A DNA stretch of 64,000 bases from Thalassobius sp. I31.1 (lineage in GTDB: Bacteria; Pseudomonadota; Alphaproteobacteria; Rhodobacterales; Rhodobacteraceae): positions 1-64,000 of the forward strand of contig NZ_PWAA01000033.1 in NCBI RefSeq assembly GCF_003031585.1, written 5' to 3'. Shown piece by piece: positions 51,717-61,640 of the stretch (positions within the stretch are counted from its first letter, which is position 1; each line of letters opens with the position of its first letter). A program made the position numbers and the translations under genes. The notes beneath the pieces were generated by a model. The model was not told the origin of the DNA, made no database searches, and saw only the letters and a list, made by a program, of their open reading frames with translations.

Positions 51717-51836
51717 ATGCAGCGACTTATGAAAACTCTATCTGATGAAAGCGGCAACACCACGCTGGACTGGATCTGGCTGACTGTTGGAATCGTTGCC
51801 TTTGGCTTTGCCCTGATCTCTGCCACCATTCTGTAA
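51717..51836 (+). CDS. 39-residue Flp-pilin-like mini-protein
   Basis: ATG 51717 gives MQRLMKTLSDESGNTTLDWIWL followed by a hydrophobic helix TVGIVAFGFALISATIL and TAA. The layout (short charged lead, DESGNTT-LDW, then a helix) resembles Flp/Fap type IVb pilins and alphaproteobacterial pilin-like short proteins, although it lacks a clear prepilin G-x-E. It is too short for most gene finders. It follows the response regulator by 96 bases; no pilus genes are nearby. Start could also be ATG 51729. Confidence 0.6.
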   Translation: MQRLMKTLSDESGNTTLDWIWLTVGIVAFGFALISATIL

Positions 51837-51877
51837 GTCTCTGAGGCACCGGATCACGGTGCCCCAAACCATCCTTG

Positions 51878-53269
51878 TCAGACCACTTCGATATAACCGG
51901 CGAGCCCGGTTTTCTGATGTTCAATCACATGACAGTGGAAGGCCCAGTTGCCGGGATTATCCGCGACCAGCGCAATATCCAGAACTTCATCTTTCAGAAG
52001 CAACGCCGTATCCGTCATATTCGGAATAACCTCGCGTTTGTTTGACCGGATCGGGCGGAAGGTCAGCCCGTGCAGGTGGATCGGATGCAGGTTCGGGCTT
52101 TCATTGCGCAGGCGCAGCACCACGCTTTCACCAAGCTTCAGGGTCGCCAGCGGCCCCACGCCTTCCACCGCATCGCCTGCCCATGGCGTGCGGTTGATTG
52201 ACCAGAAAGTATAACCAAGCGTGCCGCAGAACCCGTTGTTGGGCAGATCCCCTTCCGGCGACCAGCCGAAGATAAATTCCTCAACCCGAGGACTGGTCAG
52301 GTCAGGTTCCGCCAGTGGATTGCGGGGCAGCGGGGCGAGTTCCGCAAGGTCACGGCCCGCATCAGTCCCCGTCGCCCGCAGCACCGCCATTTCCCGTGTC
52401 CCGCCCGGCACTCGCGCCATCAGCTTCACGTCCTGACCCTCAGTGGAAGGCATGCGCAAAGCCACATCCATCCGCTGACCCGGGGACAGCAGAAGCGGTG
52501 CATCAGGCGAAGTCGGATAAGGCACAGGGTAGTCCACCGGATGCCCGTCCCAGGCGATGATTTTTCCATCGGCGCCTTCAAAATACAGCTTATAAATCCG
52601 CGTTGTATCCGTCGCCGCCACCCGCAGGCGCACAAGTGACCCGGTCCCGTGATCCGCGCGTTGTACATCCTGCCAGTTCACCGCCATCACCGTGCCATGG
52701 GTGCCGCCTCGCGCCGCCCCCCGTCCGGTGTAAAGATCAATAAACTGTCCGTCGTCATTCAGACGAAAATCACGCAGGTTCAGGACTTCTTCACTGTCAA
52801 AACCCGGACCTTCCGCCTCTTCCACCACCATCACACCGGTCAGACCCAGGGCCATCTGGGTCATGGTCATGCAATGCGGGTGATACCAATAGGTGCCGGC
52901 ATCCGGCGGGGTGAATTCATATTGAAATGTCTCGCCCGGGCCGATGGGGAATTGCGTCAGGTAAGGCACGCCATCCATCGCATTTGGGATACGCAACCCA
53001 TGCCAGTGCATGGCGGTGTATTCCTCCATGGCATTTTCCACAGGCAGGACCGCAGGCGCGCCTTGTTTCAGGCGAAGAACCGGCGGCGGTGCATCAGAAA
53101 AAGTACTGACCATGCCTTCGGTGATTTTCCCGGGCATGAGGCCATATTTCGCGGGCTGCACCTTCAGCGGATGCATGATCGGGGATACCCCGCCCGCAAA
53201 CAAAGCCCCGCCGCCGCCCATAAGCGCTGCGCCAGCAAGTGAAGTTTTCAGAAAGTCACGTCGTTTCAT
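51878..53269 (-). CDS. Tat-exported multicopper oxidase
   Basis: This 463-residue laccase/CopA-like enzyme has a twin-arginine signal MKRRDFLKTSLAGAAL. Copper motifs are HWHG (88-91), YHPH (near 129-132), HPIHLHG and HCHVIEH at the C-terminus, with the T1 Cys in the last motif. It oxidises substrates such as Cu(I), Mn(II) or phenols with reduction of O2 to water. Copper genes elsewhere in the window (PCu(A)C, DUF2946-like) fit a copper role, but the substrate is open. Confidence 0.92.
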   Translation of the reverse strand: MKRRDFLKTSLAGAALMGGGGALFAGGVSPIMHPLKVQPAKYGLMPGKITEGMVSTFSDAPPPVLRLKQGAPAVLPVENAMEEYTAMHWHGLRIPNAMDGVPYLTQFPIGPGETFQYEFTPPDAGTYWYHPHCMTMTQMALGLTGVMVVEEAEGPGFDSEEVLNLRDFRLNDDGQFIDLYTGRGAARGGTHGTVMAVNWQDVQRADHGTGSLVRLRVAATDTTRIYKLYFEGADGKIIAWDGHPVDYPVPYPTSPDAPLLLSPGQRMDVALRMPSTEGQDVKLMARVPGGTREMAVLRATGTDAGRDLAELAPLPRNPLAEPDLTSPRVEEFIFGWSPEGDLPNNGFCGTLGYTFWSINRTPWAGDAVEGVGPLATLKLGESVVLRLRNESPNLHPIHLHGLTFRPIRSNKREVIPNMTDTALLLKDEVLDIALVADNPGNWAFHCHVIEHQKTGLAGYIEVV

Positions 53270-53408
53270 CTGCCATCTCCGTCAAAAGCGCCGGCTGGCT
53301 GCCCCCCGGAAGAAACATCGGGAACGGAGAGGACTGGCTGCGACAGGGGCAGATCATCACTGCCCCCGTCAAGATTCAATGCGACATAATCCCCGTCGCT
53401 GAAACCAA

Positions 53409-55193
53409 TCAGCTGTCCTGCGGGATCACACGCAGGTTCAGCTCGCGCAGCTGTTCGCTGGCCGGGTCAGACGGTGCGTTCATCATCAGATCTTCCGCAC
53501 GCTGGTTCATCGGGAACATGATGACTTCGCGAATGTTCTGCTGGTCCGCCAGCAGCATCACGATACGGTCAATCCCTGCTGCACAGCCACCGTGGGGCGG
53601 GGCACCGTAGTGGAAGGCGTTAAACAGCGCACCAAAGCGGTTCTTCACCTCATCCGCGCCGTAACCAGCGATTTCAAACGCTTTCAGCATCAGGTCTGGC
53701 TTGTGGTTCCGGATCGCGCCGGACACCAGTTCATAGCCGTTACAGGCCAGGTCATACTGATAGCCCAGAACATCCAGCGGATCGCCATTCAGCGCATCCA
53801 TCCCACCCTGCGGCATAGAGAATGGGTTGTGTTCAAAGTCGATCTTGCCGGTCTCTTCGTCTTTTTCGTAGATCGGGAAATCCACAATCCATGCAAAAGC
53901 GAAACGATCTTTGTCGATCAGGCCAAGCTCTTCACCAATCACGTTCCGCGCACGGCCGGCAACAGGTTCAAACGCCTTAGGTTTGCCACCCAGGAAGAAG
54001 GCCGCATCGCCCACACCCAGACCCAGCTGCTGACGGATCGCTTCCGTGCGCTCTGGGCCGATGTTTTTCGCCAGCGGGCCAGCAGCTTCCATGCCTTCAC
54101 CCTGATCACGCCAGAAGATATAGCCCATGCCAGGCAGACCTTCCTGTTGCGCGAATTTGTTCATACGGTCACAGAACTTACGGGAACCACCTGTCGGCGC
54201 AGGAATGGCGCGGATTTCAGTGCCTTCCTGTTCCAGAAGCTTCGCAAAGATCGCAAAACCAGAACCGGCGAAATGTTCAGACACAACCTGCATTTTGATC
54301 GGGTTCCGCAGGTCTGGCTTGTCAGACCCATACCAAAGCGCCGCATCACGGTAAGAAATCTGCGCCCACTCGCCTGGTGCATCCACTTTGCGGCCACCAC
54401 CGAATTCTTCAAACACGCCAGCGATAACCGGCGCGATTGTGTCAAACACATCCTGTTGCTCAACAAAGGACATTTCCAGGTCAAGCTGGTAGAAATCCGT
54501 TGGGGAACGGTCAGCACGCGGATCTTCATCACGGAAACACGGCGCAATCTGGAAGTATTTGTCAAAACCGGACACCATGATCAGCTGTTTGAACTGCTGT
54601 GGCGCCTGTGGCAGGGCGTAGAATTTGCCCGGGTGCAGACGGGATGGCACGAGGAAGTCGCGCGCACCTTCAGGCGAGCTCGCTGTGATGATCGGCGTCT
54701 GGAATTCGCGGAATTCACGATCCCACATGCGCTTACGGATGGAAGACACAACGTCAGACCGCAGCACCATGTTCTTCTGCATCTGGTCACGACGCAGATC
54801 AAGGTAACGGTGCTTCAGACGGGTTTCTTCCGGGTATTCCTGATCGCCGAACACCATCAACGGAAGTTCCTGGGCGGCGCCCAGAACTTCCAGATCACGG
54901 ATGAAAACTTCGATTTCACCGGTTGGAATGTTGGCGTTCACAAGGCTTTCATCACGTGCCATAACGTTGCCGTCGATGCGGATACACCATTCGGAACGAA
55001 CCTTTTCCAGTTCAGCAAACACCGGGCTGTCCGGGTCAGCCATCACCTGGGTGATGCCATAATGGTCGCGCAGGTCGATAAACAGCAGACCGCCATGGTC
55101 GCGGATACGATGCACCCAGCCGGACAGGCGCACATTATCGCCAACGTTGGATTTGTTCAGTTCGGCACAGGTCTGGCTGCGATATGCGTGCAT
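53409..55193 (-). CDS. aspS: Aspartyl-tRNA synthetase
   Basis: This 594-residue class II synthetase has the OB-fold ([31 protein letters not shown]), motif 2 ([11 protein letters not shown]) and motif 3 ([27 protein letters not shown]). Length matches the bacterial type with the GAD insertion. Start MHAYRSQTC at 55193 was chosen. Confidence 0.97.
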   Translation of the reverse strand: MHAYRSQTCAELNKSNVGDNVRLSGWVHRIRDHGGLLFIDLRDHYGITQVMADPDSPVFAELEKVRSEWCIRIDGNVMARDESLVNANIPTGEIEVFIRDLEVLGAAQELPLMVFGDQEYPEETRLKHRYLDLRRDQMQKNMVLRSDVVSSIRKRMWDREFREFQTPIITASSPEGARDFLVPSRLHPGKFYALPQAPQQFKQLIMVSGFDKYFQIAPCFRDEDPRADRSPTDFYQLDLEMSFVEQQDVFDTIAPVIAGVFEEFGGGRKVDAPGEWAQISYRDAALWYGSDKPDLRNPIKMQVVSEHFAGSGFAIFAKLLEQEGTEIRAIPAPTGGSRKFCDRMNKFAQQEGLPGMGYIFWRDQGEGMEAAGPLAKNIGPERTEAIRQQLGLGVGDAAFFLGGKPKAFEPVAGRARNVIGEELGLIDKDRFAFAWIVDFPIYEKDEETGKIDFEHNPFSMPQGGMDALNGDPLDVLGYQYDLACNGYELVSGAIRNHKPDLMLKAFEIAGYGADEVKNRFGALFNAFHYGAPPHGGCAAGIDRIVMLLADQQNIREVIMFPMNQRAEDLMMNAPSDPASEQLRELNLRVIPQDS

Positions 55194-55282
55194 TTCGGAC
55201 GTCCCCTTCAGGGTAAAATTATCGGCGTATTTTTCACTGGCCTGATACACAGGACGCAGCCACAAAAGTCAAGTAAACAGCG

Positions 55283-55918
55283 TCAAAAGCGCGCCGGAAT
55301 CAGCCCGCGCAGACTGTTTCCGCAGAAAAGCCGTCCCTGATGCAGGTCATCGACACTCAGACGGGCGACTTTTGCTTTGCCTTCCGCCAGCAACTCCGCC
55401 CGCAAAATCCCCGGCAAAGCGCCTGCAGACACGGCAGGGGTAAGCAGAATGCCCGCGTCATCTTGCACAAACACATTGGTGATGGTCCCCTCAGCCACAT
55501 GCCCGCGACTGTTAAGAAAAATCACCTCATCCACGCCCTCAGGCAGGCTGGCACGGGCAGTATCATAAATCTGGCGTTCAGATGTTTTCATACCACGCCA
55601 GGGGGATTTCTCATCAAGTGTTTCCGCCGCGACCGCAACCTTCCAGGAACGCGCAGTTTCCCCCAACGGCGCGGTTGTCAGCTTCAGACCATTCCGCGTC
55701 AGGGAAAAGCGGCAGCGCAGATCCACATTACCCGTAATTTCCGCCGCCATCTCCCGCGCTTTTGGGGCCGAAAAACCAAACCCCAGTTTGCGCGCAGTCA
55801 AGCACATGCGCCCCACATGGCGTTCCAGACGCGGCATCTCACCGGTGGCCAGGCGACCAAAGGTTTCAATGACTTCCAGATCTTCCGGGATCAGATCTCG
55901 GCGTAACGTGCTTTCCAC
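55283..55918 (-). CDS. pabC: Aminotransferase class IV, 4-amino-4-deoxychorismate lyase-type
   Basis: This 211-residue PLP protein of fold type IV has MKTSERQIYD (catalytic Lys), VDEVIFLNSRGHVAEGTITNVFV and ALPGILRAELL. Adjacent pabB supports the aminodeoxychorismate lyase of folate synthesis. The N-terminal part is short. Its GTG start overlaps pabB by 28 bases. Confidence 0.85.
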   Translation of the reverse strand: MESTLRRDLIPEDLEVIETFGRLATGEMPRLERHVGRMCLTARKLGFGFSAPKAREMAAEITGNVDLRCRFSLTRNGLKLTTAPLGETARSWKVAVAAETLDEKSPWRGMKTSERQIYDTARASLPEGVDEVIFLNSRGHVAEGTITNVFVQDDAGILLTPAVSAGALPGILRAELLAEGKAKVARLSVDDLHQGRLFCGNSLRGLIPARF

Positions 55919-57009
55919 AGCGCTTCCTCATATTCGCTGGGCGCGGTGCTGTCCCAGACGACACCTCCGCCGACATTCAGACGCACCCGCCCCAGGTCAA
56001 ACAGGCTGAGCGTGCGGATCGCCACGTTAAAACTGCGCCGCCCGCCCGGGCCGGACCAGCCAATCGCACCACAGTAAATCCCGCGCGGATCATCTTCCAG
56101 ATCGTCAATGATCTCCATCGCGCGGATCTTCGGCGCGCCGGTAATGGATCCACAGGGAAACAGCGCATGGAAAATCTCAGACAGTCCCTGATCCGGGGCC
56201 AGTTCCGCACGTACCCGGCTGACCATCTGATGCACGGTGGCAAAGGTCTGCACCTGGAACAGCTCCGGCACTTTCACGGTGCCCGCCAGTGCCACCTGGC
56301 TGATGTCATTGCGCAGAAGATCAACGATCATCAGGTTTTCCGCGCGGTTCTTTTCATCGTTTTGCAACCATTTGATCCGGGCCGCATCCTCTTCCGGTGT
56401 CAGCCCGCGCGCGATCGTGCCCTTCATGGGCAGGGTTTCGATCACGCCGCCTTCGGTGCGGAAAAACAGTTCGGGCGAACGGGACAGAAAGGTTGCCCCG
56501 CCCATATCGACAAACGCCCCATGCTTAACCTTCTGGCGGTCGCGCAACATGCCATAAAGCACCTTCGCATCGCCCGACATCTCGGCATCCATGGGAAAGG
56601 TCAGGTTGATCTGGTAACAATCCCCCTGGCCGATATAACGCTTCACCTCGTCAAAAGCCTCGCGATAGCGTGCAAGGTTCCAGCGCGGCGCGGGGACCGT
56701 CAGTGCAGCAGGCCCGGCATCTGACGCGCCGCCCGGCTGAGGTTCGTCAAAGACGCCAAAACACAAAAGAGGCGTATGCCGCTTTGCAGGCATCCGGTCG
56801 CGCAGCTTGTCAATCAGCGCATAACCAAGTTCATATGACGCATATCCCGCCAGCCACTCCCCGGCGGCCTCGGCCTCATTCAGCGCGGCCATCGCCGCGG
56901 GCACTTCCTCGGGTGTCTGCGCAGAAATGATACGTTTGGGCGCGCGAAACCAGGTTCCGCCTGCGTCCTGCCCCAGCGGGCCGTCATCAAAGAAAATCTC
57001 ACCCTGCAC
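55891..57009 (-). CDS. pabB: Aminodeoxychorismate synthase component I
   Basis: This 372-residue chorismate-binding enzyme has the C-terminal motif set DLLRNDISQVAL, FHALFPCGSITGAPKIRAMEII, GIYCGAIGW and LNVGGGVVWDS. It makes aminodeoxychorismate from chorismate and amino groups delivered by PabA. Start is GTG 57009, with AAGGTAAG upstream. pabC follows with overlap. Confidence 0.92.
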   Translation of the reverse strand: MQGEIFFDDGPLGQDAGGTWFRAPKRIISAQTPEEVPAAMAALNEAEAAGEWLAGYASYELGYALIDKLRDRMPAKRHTPLLCFGVFDEPQPGGASDAGPAALTVPAPRWNLARYREAFDEVKRYIGQGDCYQINLTFPMDAEMSGDAKVLYGMLRDRQKVKHGAFVDMGGATFLSRSPELFFRTEGGVIETLPMKGTIARGLTPEEDAARIKWLQNDEKNRAENLMIVDLLRNDISQVALAGTVKVPELFQVQTFATVHQMVSRVRAELAPDQGLSEIFHALFPCGSITGAPKIRAMEIIDDLEDDPRGIYCGAIGWSGPGGRRSFNVAIRTLSLFDLGRVRLNVGGGVVWDSTAPSEYEEALWKARYAEI

Positions 57010-57079
57010 GGCGCTTACCTTTCTGCTGCCGCCCCCTCATAGCGCGAAAGGGCGTACCCGCAAGATGATAATGCGACGC

Positions 57080-58120
57080 TCAGCCAGTCACAAGCGCCCG
57101 CTGATCTTCACGCCCCATCGAAAGCAATCGTGGTGTCTGCGCCTGTTCAGCCTGGAAGCCCGCCTTGTCCGACATGTCACGCCAGTTCGCAGACAACAGG
57201 CTTTGCGCCACCGCACCACCCAGCGTGCCACCGGGCCCAAGCACAATGAAGACATCCGGCATGAATTCCCGCGCAGCCACCCGAATGGCCGCAGTGAAAT
57301 CATAGGGCTCATACACCTGATGGCCCAGGGTATAATCCCAAAGCGCCTGGCTGTTACCGGCCTTCGGTGCCCAGATAGCCCCGCGCCCGTCGATCAGGGA
57401 CACATCCGGCTGACCAAACAGACCGGCACCCAGACGCGCCCGCCCCTGTTCCGCCACAGGTTTCTGCAGATGCGTGTGAAAACCCGCGTGATTGGGCAAG
57501 CGCATAGGAAAGCGATCGGCCAGACGCGGCATTTCGCGTTCAAACGCTACAAGCCCCGCCTCGTTCCCGGCCAGAACCAGCATCCCGCCCAGGTCGATCG
57601 ACAGGCCCAGAATATGATCTGCCCGCGCAGAAATATCCGCACATTTCGCGAACACATCATTCCGGCTTCCCGGAATTTCAACCCAATTGTCATCCACAAA
57701 CGGATAGATGATCTGCCCACCAATCAGATTTTCCTGCATCAGCGTGCCCATGGTGTTTACCACTTCAAACCCGCCCATCGGCGAAAGCGCTCCCCCACAC
57801 GCCAGCGCAATATACCAGCCCATCGAATTCCCGGTGACAGCCAGAATATCAAACTTATCCCGATCAATCGCCTGATAATCCGCCAGCGCTGCCGCATAGA
57901 TCAGCGGCGAGGCATGATCACCGCGCGTATGTTTCGCCCCGGAAAACCGTTCCGCACCATCAAGCGCGGTCACAGCTTCCTGACCCGTTTGCCCGCGAAA
58001 CGCGTCAAACTGCGCAAACATGGCGGCTTTATCCGCGTGGTGGCGTGCAAGATAGCCAAGTTCCGCTTTGTTATACGTGCCCCGTCCAGGTGCGACGACG
58101 ACTGCAGTTTGTTTCGCCAT
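57080..58120 (-). CDS. FabD-like ACP S-malonyltransferase family protein
   Basis: This 346-residue protein has the acyltransferase core VTGNSMGWYIALACGGALS, with nucleophile Ser in GNSMG, and a downstream GFHTHLQKP His region. It belongs to the malonyl-CoA:ACP acyltransferase fold. Unlike the true housekeeping fabD it sits directly behind a 2-oxoacid dehydrogenase E1 gene (TAA then ATG, no gap), so it is probably a specialised acyltransferase of that locus. Its substrate is unknown. Confidence 0.8.
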   Translation of the reverse strand: MAKQTAVVVAPGRGTYNKAELGYLARHHADKAAMFAQFDAFRGQTGQEAVTALDGAERFSGAKHTRGDHASPLIYAAALADYQAIDRDKFDILAVTGNSMGWYIALACGGALSPMGGFEVVNTMGTLMQENLIGGQIIYPFVDDNWVEIPGSRNDVFAKCADISARADHILGLSIDLGGMLVLAGNEAGLVAFEREMPRLADRFPMRLPNHAGFHTHLQKPVAEQGRARLGAGLFGQPDVSLIDGRGAIWAPKAGNSQALWDYTLGHQVYEPYDFTAAIRVAAREFMPDVFIVLGPGGTLGGAVAQSLLSANWRDMSDKAGFQAEQAQTPRLLSMGREDQRALVTG

Positions 58121-60307
58121 TTACTTGCCCTCCCACAGCTTAACCGCTGCATCCGCAATGCTGTCACTTGACGGCATGGTTGCGGCATAAGCCGGCCCCG
58201 TCGCGATGAAACTATCCTCAGCCGCGATCCGCGACGAAGGTAAATCACAGCGCTCGTGCAACATCGAAAGCAGAGCCTCCGATTGGCTGCCCGTGGTGCG
58301 ACATTCATCAACAACCAAGACCTTTTCAGCCCCCTCAAGCGCGTTCAGAATTCCGTCCACAGGCATCGGTGCCAACCAACGCATGTCAATCACACGCGTC
58401 TGAATATCCTTCTCGGCCAGCATCTTAGACGCCTGCTGCGACAGGTAATTCCCGTTGCCATAGGTCACAATCGCCAGCGGCCCGTCACCTGTGACGCCGA
58501 CCTCGCCCAGCGCAATCCTTTCATCCGGTGCCGGGTACATATCCATCCAGGCACTGTCCTTGGCGTCATGCAGATCACGCATTGGGTACAGCGCGATGGG
58601 TTCCACAAACACTACAACCCGCTGCTCAACACGTGCCAGGCGCACACATTCCCGCAGCATCTTTGCCGCATCCGCGCCGTGGCTTGGGCAGGCGATAATC
58701 ACACCGGGAATATCGCGCAAAACCGCAAGCGAATTGTCATTGTGGAAATGCCCGCCAAAACCCTTTTGATAGCCAAGCCCGGCAATCCGCAGCACCATCG
58801 GGTTGGTATACTGGCCGTTTGAGAAAAAGCTAAGCGTCGCAGCCTCGCCCCGAATTTGATCTTCCGCATTGTGTAAATACGCCAAAAACTGGATCTCCGG
58901 CATCGGCACAAATCCATTATGCGCCATGCCAATCGCCAGCCCCAGAATGGATTGCTCATCCAGCAGCGTATCAATCACCCGGTCCGGTCCAAAGCGATCA
59001 CACAGCTTCTGCGTCACGCCATAAACACCGCCCTTGGCCCCAACATCTTCGCCCATCACGGCAATTTCGCGGTGTTCCAGCATCAGATCGGTTAAAGCCC
59101 AGTTGATCAGCCGCGACATCGGTTGCGGCTCACCCATCGCGCGCAAATCGCTTTTGCCAAAGGCGTTCTCCCGATCCGCGACCGCAACCCCATTGCTGGG
59201 CGCACAGTCACGCGCAGGCGGAATGATACTGGCCATCACATCTTCAGCGGTCTTCAAACGTGGCCGCGTCACAACCTGTTCGGCAACCCGCGTGCACTGC
59301 GCTTCGGCGTCTAAATAAATCGCCTTGATCTCCTCCGCAGTCAAAACACCCGCATCCCGCAACAACCGCGCAGAATGCATCAACGGATCTTCCGCCTCCC
59401 AGGCCTCAAAAATGTCCTTGGACAGATAAGTCTGCTGCATATCTGACCCGGCATGCCCATATAGGCGCACCAAAGTCAGATGCAAAAACGCCGGTTTCTT
59501 GTGGCAACGCACATAGTCCGCCGCCGCCCGCGCCGCACGCCAGGTGTCAAAAATATCAAGACCGTTGGCATGGAAATACTTCAACCCCGGACGGTTCTCA
59601 TAATTCGCAGCCACCCAGCCGCGCGGGGTGCGGGTCGAAATCCCAATACCATTGTCTTCACAGACAAACAGCAGCGGCATAGGCACGGACTGAAAACTTG
59701 TCCAACAGGCGGTGTTGATCGCGCCCTGTGCGGTGGAATGGTTCGATGACGCATCCCCAAAGGAACACATAACAATGCTGTCGTCCTTCAAAACCTGATG
59801 CTCAGGCCCAACCCGTTTCGCAAGCCCCACGGAATAAGCCGCGCCAACAGCTTTCGGCAGATGCGATGCAATCGTTGATGTCTGCGGCGGAATCTTCAAC
59901 GCCTTTGACCCCAATACCTTGTGACGCCCGCCAGAAATCGGATCTTCCATGGAGGTTGCAAAGCTCAACAACATATCCCAGGCCGGTGTTGTCCCCGGCA
60001 CTTGCGCCGACCGGCGCGTCTGAAACGCCCCATCGCGGTAATGCAAAAACGCCATATCATCGGGCCGCAGCGCAGATGCCACCGCCGCCATGCCTTCATG
60101 ACCAGAAGACCCAATCGTGTAATACCCCTGCCCCTGCGCCTGCATTTTACGCGAACGCCGATCAAGGTTACGCGACAGGCATTGCGCCCGGAAAATCGCC
60201 ACAGCTTCCTCGGCTTCCAGCGGCCCCTCGGCCGCTGCGCCTTCTGGCAACACACCGGAACTCAGACGCTCCAGAAAGGCTTCATGCACAATATCCGCAC
60301 GATCCAT
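58121..60307 (-). CDS. Fused alpha/beta E1 component of a 2-oxoacid dehydrogenase
   Basis: This 728-residue thiamine-diphosphate enzyme fuses an E1-alpha half (about 1-360; FLHYRDGAFQ, GDASSNHSTAQGAINTA, YGHAGSD) to an E1-beta half (about 390-720; GEDVGAKGGVYGVTQ, DEQSILGLAIGMAHNG, VVVFVEPIALYP). It decarboxylates a 2-oxoacid and acylates the lipoyl group of an E2, which is absent here, as is E3. Beside glutaryl-CoA dehydrogenase, 2-oxoadipate is a reasonable candidate substrate; branched-chain oxoacids are alternatives. Confidence 0.88.
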   Translation of the reverse strand: MDRADIVHEAFLERLSSGVLPEGAAAEGPLEAEEAVAIFRAQCLSRNLDRRSRKMQAQGQGYYTIGSSGHEGMAAVASALRPDDMAFLHYRDGAFQTRRSAQVPGTTPAWDMLLSFATSMEDPISGGRHKVLGSKALKIPPQTSTIASHLPKAVGAAYSVGLAKRVGPEHQVLKDDSIVMCSFGDASSNHSTAQGAINTACWTSFQSVPMPLLFVCEDNGIGISTRTPRGWVAANYENRPGLKYFHANGLDIFDTWRAARAAADYVRCHKKPAFLHLTLVRLYGHAGSDMQQTYLSKDIFEAWEAEDPLMHSARLLRDAGVLTAEEIKAIYLDAEAQCTRVAEQVVTRPRLKTAEDVMASIIPPARDCAPSNGVAVADRENAFGKSDLRAMGEPQPMSRLINWALTDLMLEHREIAVMGEDVGAKGGVYGVTQKLCDRFGPDRVIDTLLDEQSILGLAIGMAHNGFVPMPEIQFLAYLHNAEDQIRGEAATLSFFSNGQYTNPMVLRIAGLGYQKGFGGHFHNDNSLAVLRDIPGVIIACPSHGADAAKMLRECVRLARVEQRVVVFVEPIALYPMRDLHDAKDSAWMDMYPAPDERIALGEVGVTGDGPLAIVTYGNGNYLSQQASKMLAEKDIQTRVIDMRWLAPMPVDGILNALEGAEKVLVVDECRTTGSQSEALLSMLHERCDLPSSRIAAEDSFIATGPAYAATMPSSDSIADAAVKLWEGK

Positions 60308-60364
60308 GGCTTATCCTTCCGGGGCGCACGGCCCCTTTCTTTTCAGTCCAAATATCCCGGGGGT

Positions 60365-60412
60365 GCGGGGGCTGGCCCCCGCTGGGGTCGGGTGTGGGGG
60401 CAGCGCCCCCAC
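60365..60412. repeat. Tandem GC-rich hairpins between E1 and glutaryl-CoA dehydrogenase genes
   Basis: Arms GCGGGGGC/GCCCCCGC (60365-60382) and GTGGGGGC/GCCCCCAC (60394-60412) are two adjacent hairpins; upstream CCGGGGCG/GGCCCC forms a weaker third. It resembles intergenic repeats of Rhodobacteraceae as I recall. It can terminate the gcdH transcript on the minus strand. Confidence 0.6.
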
Positions 60413-60422
60413 TTACCATTGC

Positions 60423-61637
60423 TTAAAAGAACGCCTGCAGGCCAGTCTGGGCACGACCCAGGATCAGCGCATGCACATCATGGGTGCCTTCATAGGTGTT
60501 CACAGTTTCCAGATTCACCATGTGGCGAATGACGTGGAAATCAAGGCTGATCCCGTTGCCGCCGTGCATGTCACGAGACATACGGGCGACGTCCAGGGCC
60601 TTGCCGCAGTTGTTGCGCTTCATGATCGAAATCATTTCTGGCGCGGCATTGCCTTCATCCATCAAGCGACCAACACGCAAAGACCCCTGAAGACCCAGCG
60701 TAATCTCAGTCTGCATATCCGCCAGTTTCTTCTGGAACAGCTGTGTCTGCGCCAGAGGTTTGTTGAACTGCTTGCGGTCCAGACCATATTGCAGCGCCGC
60801 ATGCCAGCAATCTTCCGCAGCGCCCATTGCGCCCCAGGAAATGCCGTAACGCGCACGGTTCAGACAGCCAAACGGGCCTTTCAGACCTTCGACATTCGGC
60901 AAAAGCGCATCTTCACCGACTTCCACATCCGCCATCACGATTTCACCGGTGATAGACGCACGCAAAGACATTTTGTTTTCGATCTTCGGCGCAGACAGGC
61001 CTTTCATGCCTTTTTCCAGCACAAAACCGCGGATCTTACCACCGTGCGCTTCGGACTTTGCCCAAACCACAAATACGTCCGCGATCGGCGCGTTGGAAAT
61101 CCACATTTTGGACCCGTTCAGCACATAACCACCATCGGTCTTTTTCGCGACGGTCTTCATGCCAGCAGGGTCAGAACCCGCGTCTGGTTCGGTCAGACCA
61201 AAACAGCCGATAGATGTACCGGCAGCCAGGCCCGGCAGATATTTCTTGCGCTGCTCTTCAGATCCATAGGCATAGATCGGATACATCACGAGGGAGGATT
61301 GCACAGACATCATGGACCGATACCCACTGTCCACACGTTCCACTTCCCGCGCAACCAGGCCATAGGCCACATAGCCTGATCCCAGTCCGCCGTATTCCTC
61401 AGGCACCGTAATACCCAACAGGCCCATCTCGCCCATCTCTGCGAAAATCGCAGGATCGGTTTCTTCATTCGCAAAAGCAGTGGTGACGCGCGGCAGCAGT
61501 TTTTCCTGCGCATAAGCTTTTGCGGAATCGCGGATCATGCGTTCGTCTTCGGACAGCTGCTCATCCATGCGGAAGGCATCATCCCAGGTGAATTTACCCA
61601 GATCAGGTTTGCTTTGGGGGGACAGATTTCCAGCCAT
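60423..61637 (-). CDS. gcdH: Glutaryl-CoA dehydrogenase
   Basis: This 404-residue acyl-CoA dehydrogenase has FAD motifs [19 protein letters not shown] and [29 protein letters not shown], and catalytic Glu in [20 protein letters not shown], the ending typical of glutaryl-CoA dehydrogenases. It oxidises and decarboxylates glutaryl-CoA to crotonyl-CoA in lysine and tryptophan breakdown. Start ATG 61637 after AAAGGAGCC. Confidence 0.93.
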   Translation of the reverse strand: MAGNLSPQSKPDLGKFTWDDAFRMDEQLSEDERMIRDSAKAYAQEKLLPRVTTAFANEETDPAIFAEMGEMGLLGITVPEEYGGLGSGYVAYGLVAREVERVDSGYRSMMSVQSSLVMYPIYAYGSEEQRKKYLPGLAAGTSIGCFGLTEPDAGSDPAGMKTVAKKTDGGYVLNGSKMWISNAPIADVFVVWAKSEAHGGKIRGFVLEKGMKGLSAPKIENKMSLRASITGEIVMADVEVGEDALLPNVEGLKGPFGCLNRARYGISWGAMGAAEDCWHAALQYGLDRKQFNKPLAQTQLFQKKLADMQTEITLGLQGSLRVGRLMDEGNAAPEMISIMKRNNCGKALDVARMSRDMHGGNGISLDFHVIRHMVNLETVNTYEGTHDVHALILGRAQTGLQAFF

Positions 61638-61640
61638 GGT

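Noticed and set aside
53592-55340. 582-codon open frame on the plus strand
   Set aside because: It is the antisense of aspS; the aspS frame has full class II motifs and this one has no recognisable domain or ribosome site.
56927-58171. 414-codon plus-strand frame
   Set aside because: Shadow of the FabD-like gene; Arg/His-rich with no domain.
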